Positions 1 to 7,127 of a DNA stretch of 10,477 nt are shown here, one piece after another (within the stretch, counting starts at the first letter, position 1; each line of letters opens with the position of its first letter). A program made the position numbers and the translations under genes. Under the pieces are notes generated by a model. That model did not search any database, was not told where the DNA came from, and saw nothing but the letters and a program-made list of their open reading frames with translations. The stretch is taken from contig JAEDNJ010000045.1 in assembly GCA_016302525.1 (NCBI GenBank), positions 1 through 10,477 on the forward strand, written 5' to 3'. Source of the DNA: Phascolarctobacterium sp. GTDB lineage: Bacteria > Bacillota > Negativicutes > Acidaminococcales > Acidaminococcaceae.

Positions 1-864
1 AATGTTTTTGATGAAAATGATAAAGTTTTAGTAGTAAATGGTGGCAGTTTTGGTCATCGTTTTGTTCAATTGTGTGAAGTTCATCAAATTCCACATACTG
101 AGATTAGACTTGAGGCTGGAAAAGCACTAAAAGAAGATGTTCTTCAACAATATGATAATGCAGGCTACACTGGTTTTTTGGTTAATATACATGAAACATC
201 TACTGGGGTGCATTACGATATCGATATGATTAGCGAGTTTTGCAAGCGCAATCGAATTTTTCTTGTTGTTGATGCTGTAAGTTCATTCTTAGCAGATGAA
301 TTCGATATGGCAACACTTGAAGTTGGAATTATGATTACGGGTTCTCAAAAGGCTTTAGCATGCCCTCCTGGTATATCAGTTATAGTATTATCTCCGAAGG
401 GCGTCAAAAGAGTGGAAGAGCATCAATGTAAGTGTATGTATTTTGATTTAAAGGATGCTCTTAAAAATGGTGTGCGAGGACAAACTCCATTTACCCCTGC
501 AGTAGGTACATTGCTTCAAATTAATGCTAGATTAAAGGAGATTGAGGCTTCTGGTGGTGCTGCTAGTGAAACCAAAAAGATTGCTGCTCTAGCAGAAGAT
601 TTTAGAAATAAGATAAAAGGATTGCCCTTTAAAATTGTATCAGAATCTATGTCCAATGCAGTTACACCATTGCATCCATTAACAGCATCTGCAAAGGAAA
701 TATTTAATATTCTAAAGGATGAATATGGAATTTGGATTTGTCCTAATGGTGGAGAATTGGCTGATACAGTATTTAGAGTAGGGCACTTAGGTTATTTAAC
801 TAAAGATGATAATACCACTTTGGTGAATGCGTTTAAGGATTTGCAAAGACGAGGAATATTGTAA
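1..864 (+). CDS. Class V PLP aminotransferase, 2-aminoethylphosphonate transaminase-like (5' partial)
   Basis: The frame is open from base 1, so the gene starts outside the window; 287 codons and a TAA stop are visible. The protein has the fold-type I class V aminotransferase layout: an ETSTG substrate-side segment, the Asp of DAVSS (codon 271-273) that would contact the PLP ring nitrogen, and the Schiff-base lysine in the TGSQKAL motif (codon 349-351), followed by a C-terminal domain ending in FRVGHLG. This pattern fits the PhnW/serine-glyoxylate aminotransferase group; PhnW interconverts 2-aminoethylphosphonate and phosphonoacetaldehyde with alanine/pyruvate. In glycan clusters such domains can be fused to an N-terminal nucleotidyltransferase (PntC-type), which would be outside this window, so the full architecture is unknown. 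Base composition is visibly AT-rich compared with the heptose genes, and the gene converges on the rest of the window. The aminotransferase call is secure; the substrate is inferred. Confidence 0.85.
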   Translation, partial: NVFDENDKVLVVNGGSFGHRFVQLCEVHQIPHTEIRLEAGKALKEDVLQQYDNAGYTGFLVNIHETSTGVHYDIDMISEFCKRNRIFLVVDAVSSFLADEFDMATLEVGIMITGSQKALACPPGISVIVLSPKGVKRVEEHQCKCMYFDLKDALKNGVRGQTPFTPAVGTLLQINARLKEIEASGGAASETKKIAALAEDFRNKIKGLPFKIVSESMSNAVTPLHPLTASAKEIFNILKDEYGIWICPNGGELADTVFRVGHLGYLTKDDNTTLVNAFKDLQRRGIL

Positions 865-940
865 TATTCTGGATGTACAGCTGTTATTAAAATAATCATC
901 TATGGAACTTCATTTCACAACGAATCAATTAATAAATATA

Positions 941-966
941 ACCCCAAGCCATAATCAGCTTGGGGT
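941..966. terminator. Bidirectional intrinsic terminator between convergent genes
   Basis: A perfect 9-bp inverted repeat, ACCCCAAGC (941-949) and GCTTGGGGT (958-966), encloses an 8-nt loop. On the + strand it is followed by CTTATTTTG. On the - strand it is followed by the complement of an A-rich run (931-940), giving TATATTTATT. Both sides therefore supply U-rich tails. It sits in the 124-nt gap between the stop of the aminotransferase gene (864) and the stop of the YidC-sulfatase gene (989), exactly where a shared terminator for two convergent operons is expected. Confidence 0.88.
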
Positions 967-988
967 CTTATTTTGCCTATTTTCACCC

Positions 989-3598
989 TTAATACGGCAT
1001 CCTTGCCTCTTCCTTCTCCAAACGCCAATTCTTCATGTCCCAAATATTGTCTTGCACGGAGAACCAACGAGCATCAGGATAAGAGTTGCCACTATTATAC
1101 CTAATCTCATATTTATTAGAGTCTATAATATACTGCTTGCCTTTCTTGGCTTCGTTAGTAATGGGCTTTTTCGTAAACGGATTTACGGGAGCAGCAAGCA
1201 AATCCTTTAGGGCCAGTACAGGAACATCTGCATTGGTCATAAATTGCTTATCCGTCTTTACGGCTCCCTTACTAGCAAAATCCTTTACCATGAGCAAGGG
1301 GAAGTAGGCAGTAGTATCAATCTTTAGCTCTTGATTGTACAGCTCCTTAAGCTGCCTTGAGCCTCCAGCATGGTCTGCCACTAAAATGATGCGCGTATTA
1401 TCATAAACGCCGTGCTCTTTTAGATAATCAAACCAAGCTCCCAGCTTAATAAAGGCTGATAGGTTAGAATGATAAACAGCAACCTGCTGCCCATGATTCA
1501 TGGCCAGCCTTTTACCTTCATGCACATAAAGCTCAGGCTTAAAATATTGGCTATTATCAACCTTCTCTTCCACAGTAAAGTCAGGCATCTGGAAAAGAGC
1601 AGCATCATGCGTTAAATCATTCGTCATTGCTAAAAAAGTGTTGCCGCTTTCGACAATTTTCGTGCGCTCCTTCAGGTCCTCAAGCGCCTGATAATAGTCC
1701 ATAACGCTTGTCGGCAAGCCATCCGCAATAACAGGGCTTTTCACAACCTGCGCCTTGACCTTATCAAAACGACAATAGCGACCACTCGCGTAGAAATTGT
1801 TTTCTATCAAGAGGGGCAGAACCTTCATAAAGCCATAGCAATAGAAGTTGCGTTTGTTCTTGGTAATTTTCTCCTGAATGTTTTTCTCAGAGACAACAGG
1901 CTTCATAGGAGCAGCAAAATTCTCAATGCGGATTTCGGGATACTCCTTAAAAGGTGTGTAATCCGGCACCCATTGGTAATTTACTAGGGGCAAATTAGCA
2001 ACAGTAGCCTTATAGCCATTTTCACTAAATAGTCTAGGTAACAAGAGCATGGCCTCGTTATGCTTTAAGCGCTGCAGCATATCGCTGCGCTTATTCATAG
2101 CCTCGGGAGTATATTCATAGCCGCCAAACAAGGGAGCAGAGCCAAACAGGGTATGGCTGCCATAAGAGATTACATTATTGTAATAAGTAAAGCCAGACAT
2201 CTGCTTAGTCAGCTCTGGTCGTTCCTGCAGCATATAAGGCACAAATTGCCCCATAGCAGCATCAAGCATCAGCACGATAACATTTTTGCCATTTTTACTT
2301 AAGATGATTCTATTCGCTTCTGACTTGGCGGCAACAACCTTTCCAACCTTGATATTTTCTTTAGCACTTTTTACAGAGCTGTTAATCTGATAGATATTTA
2401 AGCAGCTCATGCCCAGAACTGCAACACAGCCGAGGCTAAAGGCTTCAAACAAGAGCTTTCTATAGCGTTTCCAGATAAAACATAAGGAAGCAGCAAGAAA
2501 AATAACAACACCAGCATTCACACCCTTGGCAAGATGTGTATTTTGCAGACCATTTGCCAGCACCAGCGTATCCGAGAGAATACTGGTATTCTTGCCCCAA
2601 ATCATGTAGGTTACAATACCAGTTAAGCCAAAACCGAGCACAAACTTTTCATAGCTCAGCTTAGACTTAGCCTCTGCCAGCCAATAGAATACCCCCAGCC
2701 AGAGGACAAAGGAGCCCAAGGCCAAAGCGAAGCTTGCCATCAAATACCACAAGGGATTTTCAAAATATCCCCAAATAATAAATTCCTGCGGCGAAGCACT
2801 AATAACAGAGGACGGAATTAATAATCCCGTCAAAAGAGCCAGGAAGCCCGCTCCAGCTAGGAACATTTTTGTCTGGGGCTGTTCCTTGCCTGCATAGGGA
2901 GCAGAGGCAAGCGTAGGCGCACCTCTAAACTTATAAACGATAGTTTTTACCAGATTAAACACATTGTTCAATGTCCAGTAAAAAACTAAGCCTGCGGGAG
3001 AATTATACAAGAAAACTAAAAAGAAGAACGCAAGACCATACAGCTGACACTTAGTTTTAGTAGCCATCCCCTTAACAAAGAGTCCTGTAGCTAAGAGGTT
3101 AACCACCGTCATGATTATCGGCAGCACATTAATACTGGTACCTGCAATAGTAAGCAAAGAATCAGGTCGTCCCAGGTCACTAATAGGCCCTAAGGAAGCA
3201 CCTTGTAAAAGCGACAGATTCGACAAGAACTGGTAAGCCGCTACAAAGAAGGGTATCTCTAAAAACAGGGAAACAGAGCCCTTGATAACATCAAAGGGAC
3301 TATAGTTATTTTGCCTGTAATAGGTCTGCAGCATCATCAGCTGCTCGTCACCCTTAAAGACCTTTTTTATCTGCTCTACACCCTTACGCAGCTTAGCATC
3401 AACGGCTCTTTCTTCCTCTTGCACTGCATCAGCCCTATTGTAAAGCGGCAGAACCAACAAATTAACAGTAATGCTCAGTACAATAATTGATAAACCGGGG
3501 TCATGAGTTAGCTTATAGCCCAAAAGATAATACAGCTGCTCAAACATGAGCTGAAGAGGCATAAAAATCAGTTGATATAATATTGAAGCTATAGACAT
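989..3598 (-). CDS. YidC/Oxa1-domain and sulfatase-like (alkaline phosphatase superfamily) fusion membrane protein
   Basis: An 869-residue protein with an ATG start at 3598, preceded by an AGGAGAGG-type ribosome binding site that lies in the end of the upstream gene. Residues 1 to about 228 form a YidC/Oxa1 insertase-like domain with several hydrophobic helices and the C-terminal signature NSPAGLVFYWTLNN (199-212). The next part, about 244-402, holds roughly five more predicted membrane helices. From about residue 438 there is an extracytoplasmic sulfatase/phosphoglycerol-transferase fold: metal-ligand Asp446 in NVIVLMLD, a candidate nucleophile Thr483 in the GSHTLFGSAPLFGG segment, His664 in NDLTHDAA, and Asp742-His743 in the VADHAGG metal motif. 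Family members of that fold (LtaS, EptA, sulfatases) transfer or hydrolyse phospho- or sulfo-groups on lipids and glycans. It lies 4 nt after a glycerophosphotransferase-like gene, so a role in phospho-decoration of a surface polymer is inferred. The YidC half has Asn46 where YidC proteins usually carry the groove arginine, so membrane-protein insertase activity is doubtful. The domain calls are firm; the reaction is unknown. Confidence 0.85.
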   Translation of the reverse strand: MSIASILYQLIFMPLQLMFEQLYYLLGYKLTHDPGLSIIVLSITVNLLVLPLYNRADAVQEEERAVDAKLRKGVEQIKKVFKGDEQLMMLQTYYRQNNYSPFDVIKGSVSLFLEIPFFVAAYQFLSNLSLLQGASLGPISDLGRPDSLLTIAGTSINVLPIIMTVVNLLATGLFVKGMATKTKCQLYGLAFFFLVFLYNSPAGLVFYWTLNNVFNLVKTIVYKFRGAPTLASAPYAGKEQPQTKMFLAGAGFLALLTGLLIPSSVISASPQEFIIWGYFENPLWYLMASFALALGSFVLWLGVFYWLAEAKSKLSYEKFVLGFGLTGIVTYMIWGKNTSILSDTLVLANGLQNTHLAKGVNAGVVIFLAASLCFIWKRYRKLLFEAFSLGCVAVLGMSCLNIYQINSSVKSAKENIKVGKVVAAKSEANRIILSKNGKNVIVLMLDAAMGQFVPYMLQERPELTKQMSGFTYYNNVISYGSHTLFGSAPLFGGYEYTPEAMNKRSDMLQRLKHNEAMLLLPRLFSENGYKATVANLPLVNYQWVPDYTPFKEYPEIRIENFAAPMKPVVSEKNIQEKITKNKRNFYCYGFMKVLPLLIENNFYASGRYCRFDKVKAQVVKSPVIADGLPTSVMDYYQALEDLKERTKIVESGNTFLAMTNDLTHDAALFQMPDFTVEEKVDNSQYFKPELYVHEGKRLAMNHGQQVAVYHSNLSAFIKLGAWFDYLKEHGVYDNTRIILVADHAGGSRQLKELYNQELKIDTTAYFPLLMVKDFASKGAVKTDKQFMTNADVPVLALKDLLAAPVNPFTKKPITNEAKKGKQYIIDSNKYEIRYNSGNSYPDARWFSVQDNIWDMKNWRLEKEEARMPY

Positions 3599-3602
3599 AA
3601 TC

Positions 3603-4844
3603 TTATTCCTCTCCTAATTGCACTGCTTGTAGCTGCTCATATTTAGCAACTAGATAATCGGCAACTCTCTTAGCACCCTCGCCCCTATGTTCCCAGCATT
3701 CACTGCGAGCCTGATCCCGGCCAGCACTATATTTTTCATCTTCGAGACAGGTATCTATAAGCTGCTTAAGCTGTTCAAGATTATCAGCCCTGAGATTCAT
3801 GCCCAGGCTAGGCAAAATTTTGAAAGTCCAAGGTGTTTCCTCTAACCACCAGGCGTCGTAAATACCGTCATCAAAGTCAGTATCGGTGTAGATAATAGGC
3901 TTATCGAAGATGAGCGCAAAGTCGAACATGACACTGGAAAAATCCGAAATCAAAATATCGCTGCGGTTCAACACCTCAAAGTTATCATTATCCCTATTCC
4001 ATTCCAGCTGCTTAGAATTAGGATAAGCCGCCTGCAGCTTCTGCATCAGCTCTGCCTCTGATTTAAAGGACTGAGGATGTGGACGGATGATTACCTTGTA
4101 GCCCGTAGCCAAGAGGCTATCTATTATCTTGGCGCCAAACTTACTCAGAATAGCACTCGGTCCCCAGGAAGGAGCAAGGAGCACTGTTCGTTGCCGCTCT
4201 GGCGGCTTTTTGGCTGCCTCAACCCTTTGCAAATTGACATCCATATAAGGAATTCCCACCTTAACACATTCCTTGGTAGGCAAATTACGCAGCTGCTCCA
4301 GCTCTCTGACTTGCTTCACCTGGTATTCTCCCGAAAGGAGCATCACATCATAATAATCAATGCCAAACATTCGATATAAGGTTACATCACCAGCTGCATG
4401 CGGCAAATGCACATAACAGCCTACCTCGGGTGAACGCTTCCATTGGTAAACATCTAAACCAGGCGTAGTAGATAAGACAATATCTGCATTCAAAAAGTTC
4501 AGCTTAGCAAAAGCTCTGTTATCGCTACCAATAAATTCAGCTTTAAAATTAGCGAGCTTAGCCTCTAAGGCAGGGTCATCCGCAGAAGCAGTCATGTAAG
4601 TTACAGGGAAATTACGAGCCGCTAATTCCTGGCACACAGGTTCAAAAATACCCCAATAACGCTTATCGTCAGAAAAAATAACTAAGGGCAGGCGGTCGCT
4701 ATTCATTTCACCTTTTCTGCCCCCACTAAAGAAAAAGCGCAGCTTCACAAACCAGGACCTAAACATATAGCGCAGTACACCTAAAAGGCCTATCAATATT
4801 GTAAAGAGCATACTGCCTGTTCCCGGATCTATATATAAGTTCAT
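3603..4844 (-). CDS. Membrane-anchored CDP-glycerol glycerophosphotransferase family protein (TagB/TagF-like)
   Basis: 413 residues. The protein begins with YIDPGTGSML, which continues into one hydrophobic helix (about 11-28) and a basic stretch, suggesting an N-terminal membrane anchor with a cytoplasmic catalytic domain. The Glyphos_transf hallmarks are present: an HLPHAAGD segment with His146 and His149 in the region of the family's first catalytic histidine, IIRPHP (252-257) with the second histidine, and ILISDFSSVMFDFAL (297-311) followed by KPIIY. This family transfers glycerol phosphate or another polyol phosphate from a CDP-activated donor to a glycan or lipid acceptor. The ATG start at 4844 overlaps the stop of the CPBP gene by 4 nt (ATGA) and has a GGGAGG ribosome binding site 6 nt upstream; the stop is 4 nt before the YidC-sulfatase gene. 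The tight coupling suggests the two proteins work on the same polymer. The family call is confident. The donor and acceptor are not determined, and no CDP-glycerol synthesis gene is in the window. Confidence 0.87.
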   Translation of the reverse strand: MNLYIDPGTGSMLFTILIGLLGVLRYMFRSWFVKLRFFFSGGRKGEMNSDRLPLVIFSDDKRYWGIFEPVCQELAARNFPVTYMTASADDPALEAKLANFKAEFIGSDNRAFAKLNFLNADIVLSTTPGLDVYQWKRSPEVGCYVHLPHAAGDVTLYRMFGIDYYDVMLLSGEYQVKQVRELEQLRNLPTKECVKVGIPYMDVNLQRVEAAKKPPERQRTVLLAPSWGPSAILSKFGAKIIDSLLATGYKVIIRPHPQSFKSEAELMQKLQAAYPNSKQLEWNRDNDNFEVLNRSDILISDFSSVMFDFALIFDKPIIYTDTDFDDGIYDAWWLEETPWTFKILPSLGMNLRADNLEQLKQLIDTCLEDEKYSAGRDQARSECWEHRGEGAKRVADYLVAKYEQLQAVQLGEE

Positions 4845-5260
4845 AATTCCTCCCTACTTTTCTTAAACATCTTCCACACTCCTAAGCCTCCCGCGAGCAA
4901 GGCAAAGAGCACATAGAATAATACTGTCATTCCTCCCTTGGCAGGAAAGAGTACGGACACTATATTTAACGCACCATGAACTAACACGCATAGCCACAGC
5001 CCATAGGCAAAATATAAATAGGACAGCAGTAACCCTACGCCAAAGGCATATACCATCTGTCCTAATATTAGATAGAGGCTAAAACTGTTATGTAGATTTA
5101 CGAAATGCGCCAAGCCAAACAATAGGCTGACAAGTAAGCTAGCCTGCAGCCTGCTTAAATGTAATCTTACTTTACATTCCGGCAAGAGCAGGCCACGAAA
5201 GAAAAGCTCTTCACACAGGGCTACTACTAGTAACCAGCCCATAGCCCTTATGTCTAGCAT
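4841..5260 (-). CDS. Short CPBP (Abi/CAAX-like) family intramembrane metalloprotease homologue
   Basis: I place the start at the ATG at 5260 (139 residues) because AAAGGAG lies 5 nt upstream; an in-frame TTG at 5275 would add five residues and consume that site. All three CPBP motifs are present: CEELFFRG with Glu17, Glu18 and Arg22; FGLAHF with Phe48 and His52; and VHGALN with His95 and Asn99. The rest is hydrophobic, with about four or five membrane helices and a basic tail (KKSREEL). Members are CAAX-processing-type membrane proteases (Rce1-like) or, in bacteria, proteins of mostly unknown substrate. At 139 residues it is well below the usual length of over 200: the N-terminal helices normally preceding the EExxxR motif are missing, and only about 16 residues come before it. 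The catalytic residues are intact, so it may be a minimal active form and not a pseudogene. Its stop overlaps the next start by 4 nt. Confidence 0.82.
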   Translation of the reverse strand: MLDIRAMGWLLVVALCEELFFRGLLLPECKVRLHLSRLQASLLVSLLFGLAHFVNLHNSFSLYLILGQMVYAFGVGLLLSYLYFAYGLWLCVLVHGALNIVSVLFPAKGGMTVLFYVLFALLAGGLGVWKMFKKSREEL

Positions 5261-5265
5261 TGCTT

Positions 5266-5272
5266 CTCCTTT
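5266..5272 (-). promoter_or_regulatory. Ribosome binding site that fixes the CPBP gene start
   Basis: On the - strand AAAGGAG is followed by five nucleotides and an ATG (5258-5260). The longer frame would start at TTG 5275 and include this site in its coding sequence, so the shorter start is preferred. Confidence 0.75.
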
Positions 5273-5285
5273 CAAAACTCAGCCC

Positions 5286-5939
5286 TCATAATCTCATCAG
5301 CATTGCCTTCAAGCTATCAAACTCAGGACCGTCCAGCCTAAAGGCTCCGGCCTTTGTTGCCTCGCCCACGCTCATGCCCACATAGCGCTCTGTGCCAGCC
5401 AGCAAAGCGTGTAGCATATGCCGGCTATTGTTGTGCAAATGCTCCTGATAGCCACGACAATTATTAACACTCAAAAGAAAATCCAGGGTCACATTGTAAA
5501 GATTAGTAAAGTCTGCCTTCTCAGAGACCTTCTTATCTAAACATCTCACCAGCATATCCTCTAAATATCCCTTACTCCAATAGCCGCTAGGCTGCTTTCC
5601 TGGAAACAAAAAGTATTCGTAGTCAGCAAAGCCCCTCAAAAAACTGGAGTTCTTCAAGGTCTCTAGCCACCGCTGCTTTTGCCGTACGGTCTCACCTGCA
5701 TCTGCCAGCACACGAAGCTTCTTAAGCGTGCTTAGATCCTCGTTTTGCTCCACATAGCGCAAAAACTTGGGAAGCTCCTCTATATTCCCCAAATTAATCA
5801 GCTGCAGATTAGGCAGAGTTACCCCCTGCTTAAAGAGATAGCGCATATAGCTACCCACGAATTCCGCCATATCCTTGCGCTCACACAGGAGCAGAATCGG
5901 GCAGTGAAGACGCAATTTATTCTTGTTAGTATCTGCCAT
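5286..5939 (-). CDS. DUF3226-like protein with a Toprim-type fold
   Basis: 217 residues from the ATG at 5939. In-frame TTG (5954) and GTG (5951) starts exist, and none has a strong ribosome binding site, so the start is uncertain. The pattern matches DUF3226 proteins related to the Toprim domain of OLD-type nucleases: an N-terminal strand leading to LLLCERKD (Glu20, Asp23), INLGNIEELPKFL, RVLADAGE (Asp80), FLFPG, the LEDML motif (126-130), and a closing segment of the form VGEATKAGAFRLDGPEFDSLK. In canonical Toprim domains the second acidic motif is DxD; here it reads Asp-Ala-Gly-Glu, so metal binding may be altered or use Glu83. It lies 36 nt after the GT9 stop when counted from the ATG, and is followed 25 nt later by the CPBP gene, so it appears to be part of the same transcript. 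Its role in a glycan operon is unknown. The family assignment comes from recall of the pattern, not from a search. Confidence 0.68.
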   Translation of the reverse strand: MADTNKNKLRLHCPILLLCERKDMAEFVGSYMRYLFKQGVTLPNLQLINLGNIEELPKFLRYVEQNEDLSTLKKLRVLADAGETVRQKQRWLETLKNSSFLRGFADYEYFLFPGKQPSGYWSKGYLEDMLVRCLDKKVSEKADFTNLYNVTLDFLLSVNNCRGYQEHLHNNSRHMLHALLAGTERYVGMSVGEATKAGAFRLDGPEFDSLKAMLMRL

Positions 5940-5975
5940 GGTATCACGCACCAAATCTTCTAAAAAGAATCGTCC

Positions 5976-7037
5976 TTACTCAGCCTCAGCTGGCTCGGCA
6001 TATTTTGCCAGCATCATTTCCGCAGCCCTGACAACCTGAGCCACGGTTAAGCGGGTCATACAGTTATTCTTATCTGCATGGTCACATTTATGCTTCATGC
6101 CATCCTTGCAGCCTGTGCAGGGAGGCTCAGCCGTCACGATAACCGCCTTATCTGTATAAGGACCGTAGAGCTTCGGAATAGAGGGTCCATACATGGCAAC
6201 AATCGGCACCTTTTGACTAATAGCCACGTGCATGGGGCCACTGTCATTCGTAATAATCAGGCTGCAACGGCTCATAGCCGCAGCCAGCTCGCCAATCTTG
6301 AAGGCTCCTGTGGCAATAATAGGCGTGGTCTGCATTTTAGAAACAGCTTCCTCCACCATTTCCTCATCCATGGTGCCGCCAAAGAAAACAGGCTTGTAGC
6401 CCTTCACTGCCATTGTATCTGCTACCTCAGCAAAGCGCTCTGGTGCCCAACGCTTTGTAGATACGGCACTGCCAATATTAAAGCCAATCAGCTTATCGGT
6501 TGCAAAAACACCGTGGCTACGCCAAAACTGCTCGGCGCCTTGTTTATGCTCCTCACTAGGAAAGATTTCCAAGCCATTATGCTCTAGCTTCTCTACTCCC
6601 AGGTCTGTGAGCACCTTCAAATACATATCTGCTGCATGGATAGTTCTATCCAAGGGAATAAACTTATCCCAGGCCCATTTAAAAATAGTATGGGTCGTGC
6701 CCGTGCGCAGCTTCGTCTTCGTAAAGGCATCAATAAAGGAGCAGCGCTCATTGGGGTGCAAATTGATGATAATATCAAAATCCATAGCACTCAGATGGCG
6801 AGCACAGGCCCACAAAGCCAACAGACTATTATCCTTGCCCTTTTTATCTATGGTAATAACCTCATCCAAATAGGGATTATGCAAAACTACATCCTTCAGC
6901 TTTTCATCCGCCAAAAAGGTAATATGGGCCTCTGGCGCCGCCTTACGCAGGGCATGAATGAAGGGCGTAGTTAGAGTTAAATCCCCTAAATGCATTAAAA
7001 AGGTTACTAATATGCGTTTTCCGTTTAATTCAACCAT
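5976..7037 (-). CDS. Glycosyltransferase family 9 heptosyltransferase (WaaF/WaaQ-type)
   Basis: 353 residues with an ATG at 7037 and a GAGG ribosome binding site upstream. It has the two-Rossmann GT-B layout of GT9: an N-terminal MHLGDLTLTTP segment with the conserved Gly-Asp (Asp19, candidate catalytic base), a GSAVSTKRWAPERFAEVA stretch (189-206) leading into the donor domain, and the ADP-heptose-site signature TNDSGPMHVA (263-272) followed by KVPIVAMYGPS. Such enzymes transfer L- or D-glycero-D-manno-heptose from ADP-heptose to the LPS inner core at the cytoplasmic face of the inner membrane. A C-terminal four-cysteine set (Cys307, Cys310, Cys318, Cys326) could bind a metal. It follows the WaaC-like gene by 90 nt and differs from it in sequence, so it probably adds a later heptose; the exact linkage cannot be read. 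WaaF or WaaQ are both possible. Confidence 0.88.
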   Translation of the reverse strand: MVELNGKRILVTFLMHLGDLTLTTPFIHALRKAAPEAHITFLADEKLKDVVLHNPYLDEVITIDKKGKDNSLLALWACARHLSAMDFDIIINLHPNERCSFIDAFTKTKLRTGTTHTIFKWAWDKFIPLDRTIHAADMYLKVLTDLGVEKLEHNGLEIFPSEEHKQGAEQFWRSHGVFATDKLIGFNIGSAVSTKRWAPERFAEVADTMAVKGYKPVFFGGTMDEEMVEEAVSKMQTTPIIATGAFKIGELAAAMSRCSLIITNDSGPMHVAISQKVPIVAMYGPSIPKLYGPYTDKAVIVTAEPPCTGCKDGMKHKCDHADKNNCMTRLTVAQVVRAAEMMLAKYAEPAEAE

Positions 7038-7058
7038 TTGTCTCTACCTCTATAAGGT

Positions 7059-7087
7059 AATATAGTTAATTAAAAATTTCCTGCCCA
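7059..7087 (-). promoter_or_regulatory. Possible sigma70-type internal promoter ahead of the second GT9 gene
   Basis: On the - strand a TGGGCA box (7082-7087; 4 of 6 to TTGACA) is separated by 17 nt from TATATT (7059-7064; 5 of 6 to TATAAT). It lies in the 90-nt gap upstream of the gene starting at 7037. An AT-rich spacer supports it, but it is a sequence match only. Confidence 0.4.
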
Positions 7088-7127
7088 AAGCTTAAAGCCA
7101 GGCAACACAGCAAGGTATTAATCACAC

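Noticed and set aside
902..1210. 102-codon open frame on the + strand crossing the convergent junction
   Set aside because: It reads through the terminator hairpin and into the antisense strand of the YidC-sulfatase gene, has no ribosome binding site, and resembles no family.
5940..5954. Longer start (TTG or GTG) of the DUF3226-like gene
   Set aside because: It adds only MVRDT with no clear ribosome binding site. The ATG was preferred but the choice is not firm.
6078..6587. 169-codon open frame on the + strand
   Set aside because: It lies wholly antisense to the GT9 heptosyltransferase gene, whose motifs are clear, and its own translation has no recognisable domain.
7070..7115. Possible terminator hairpin after the WaaC-like gene
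   Set aside because: The CCTG/CAGG pairing around an AAGCTT core is short and relies on wobble pairs. The following T-run is only five bases and overlaps the better promoter-like spacer.
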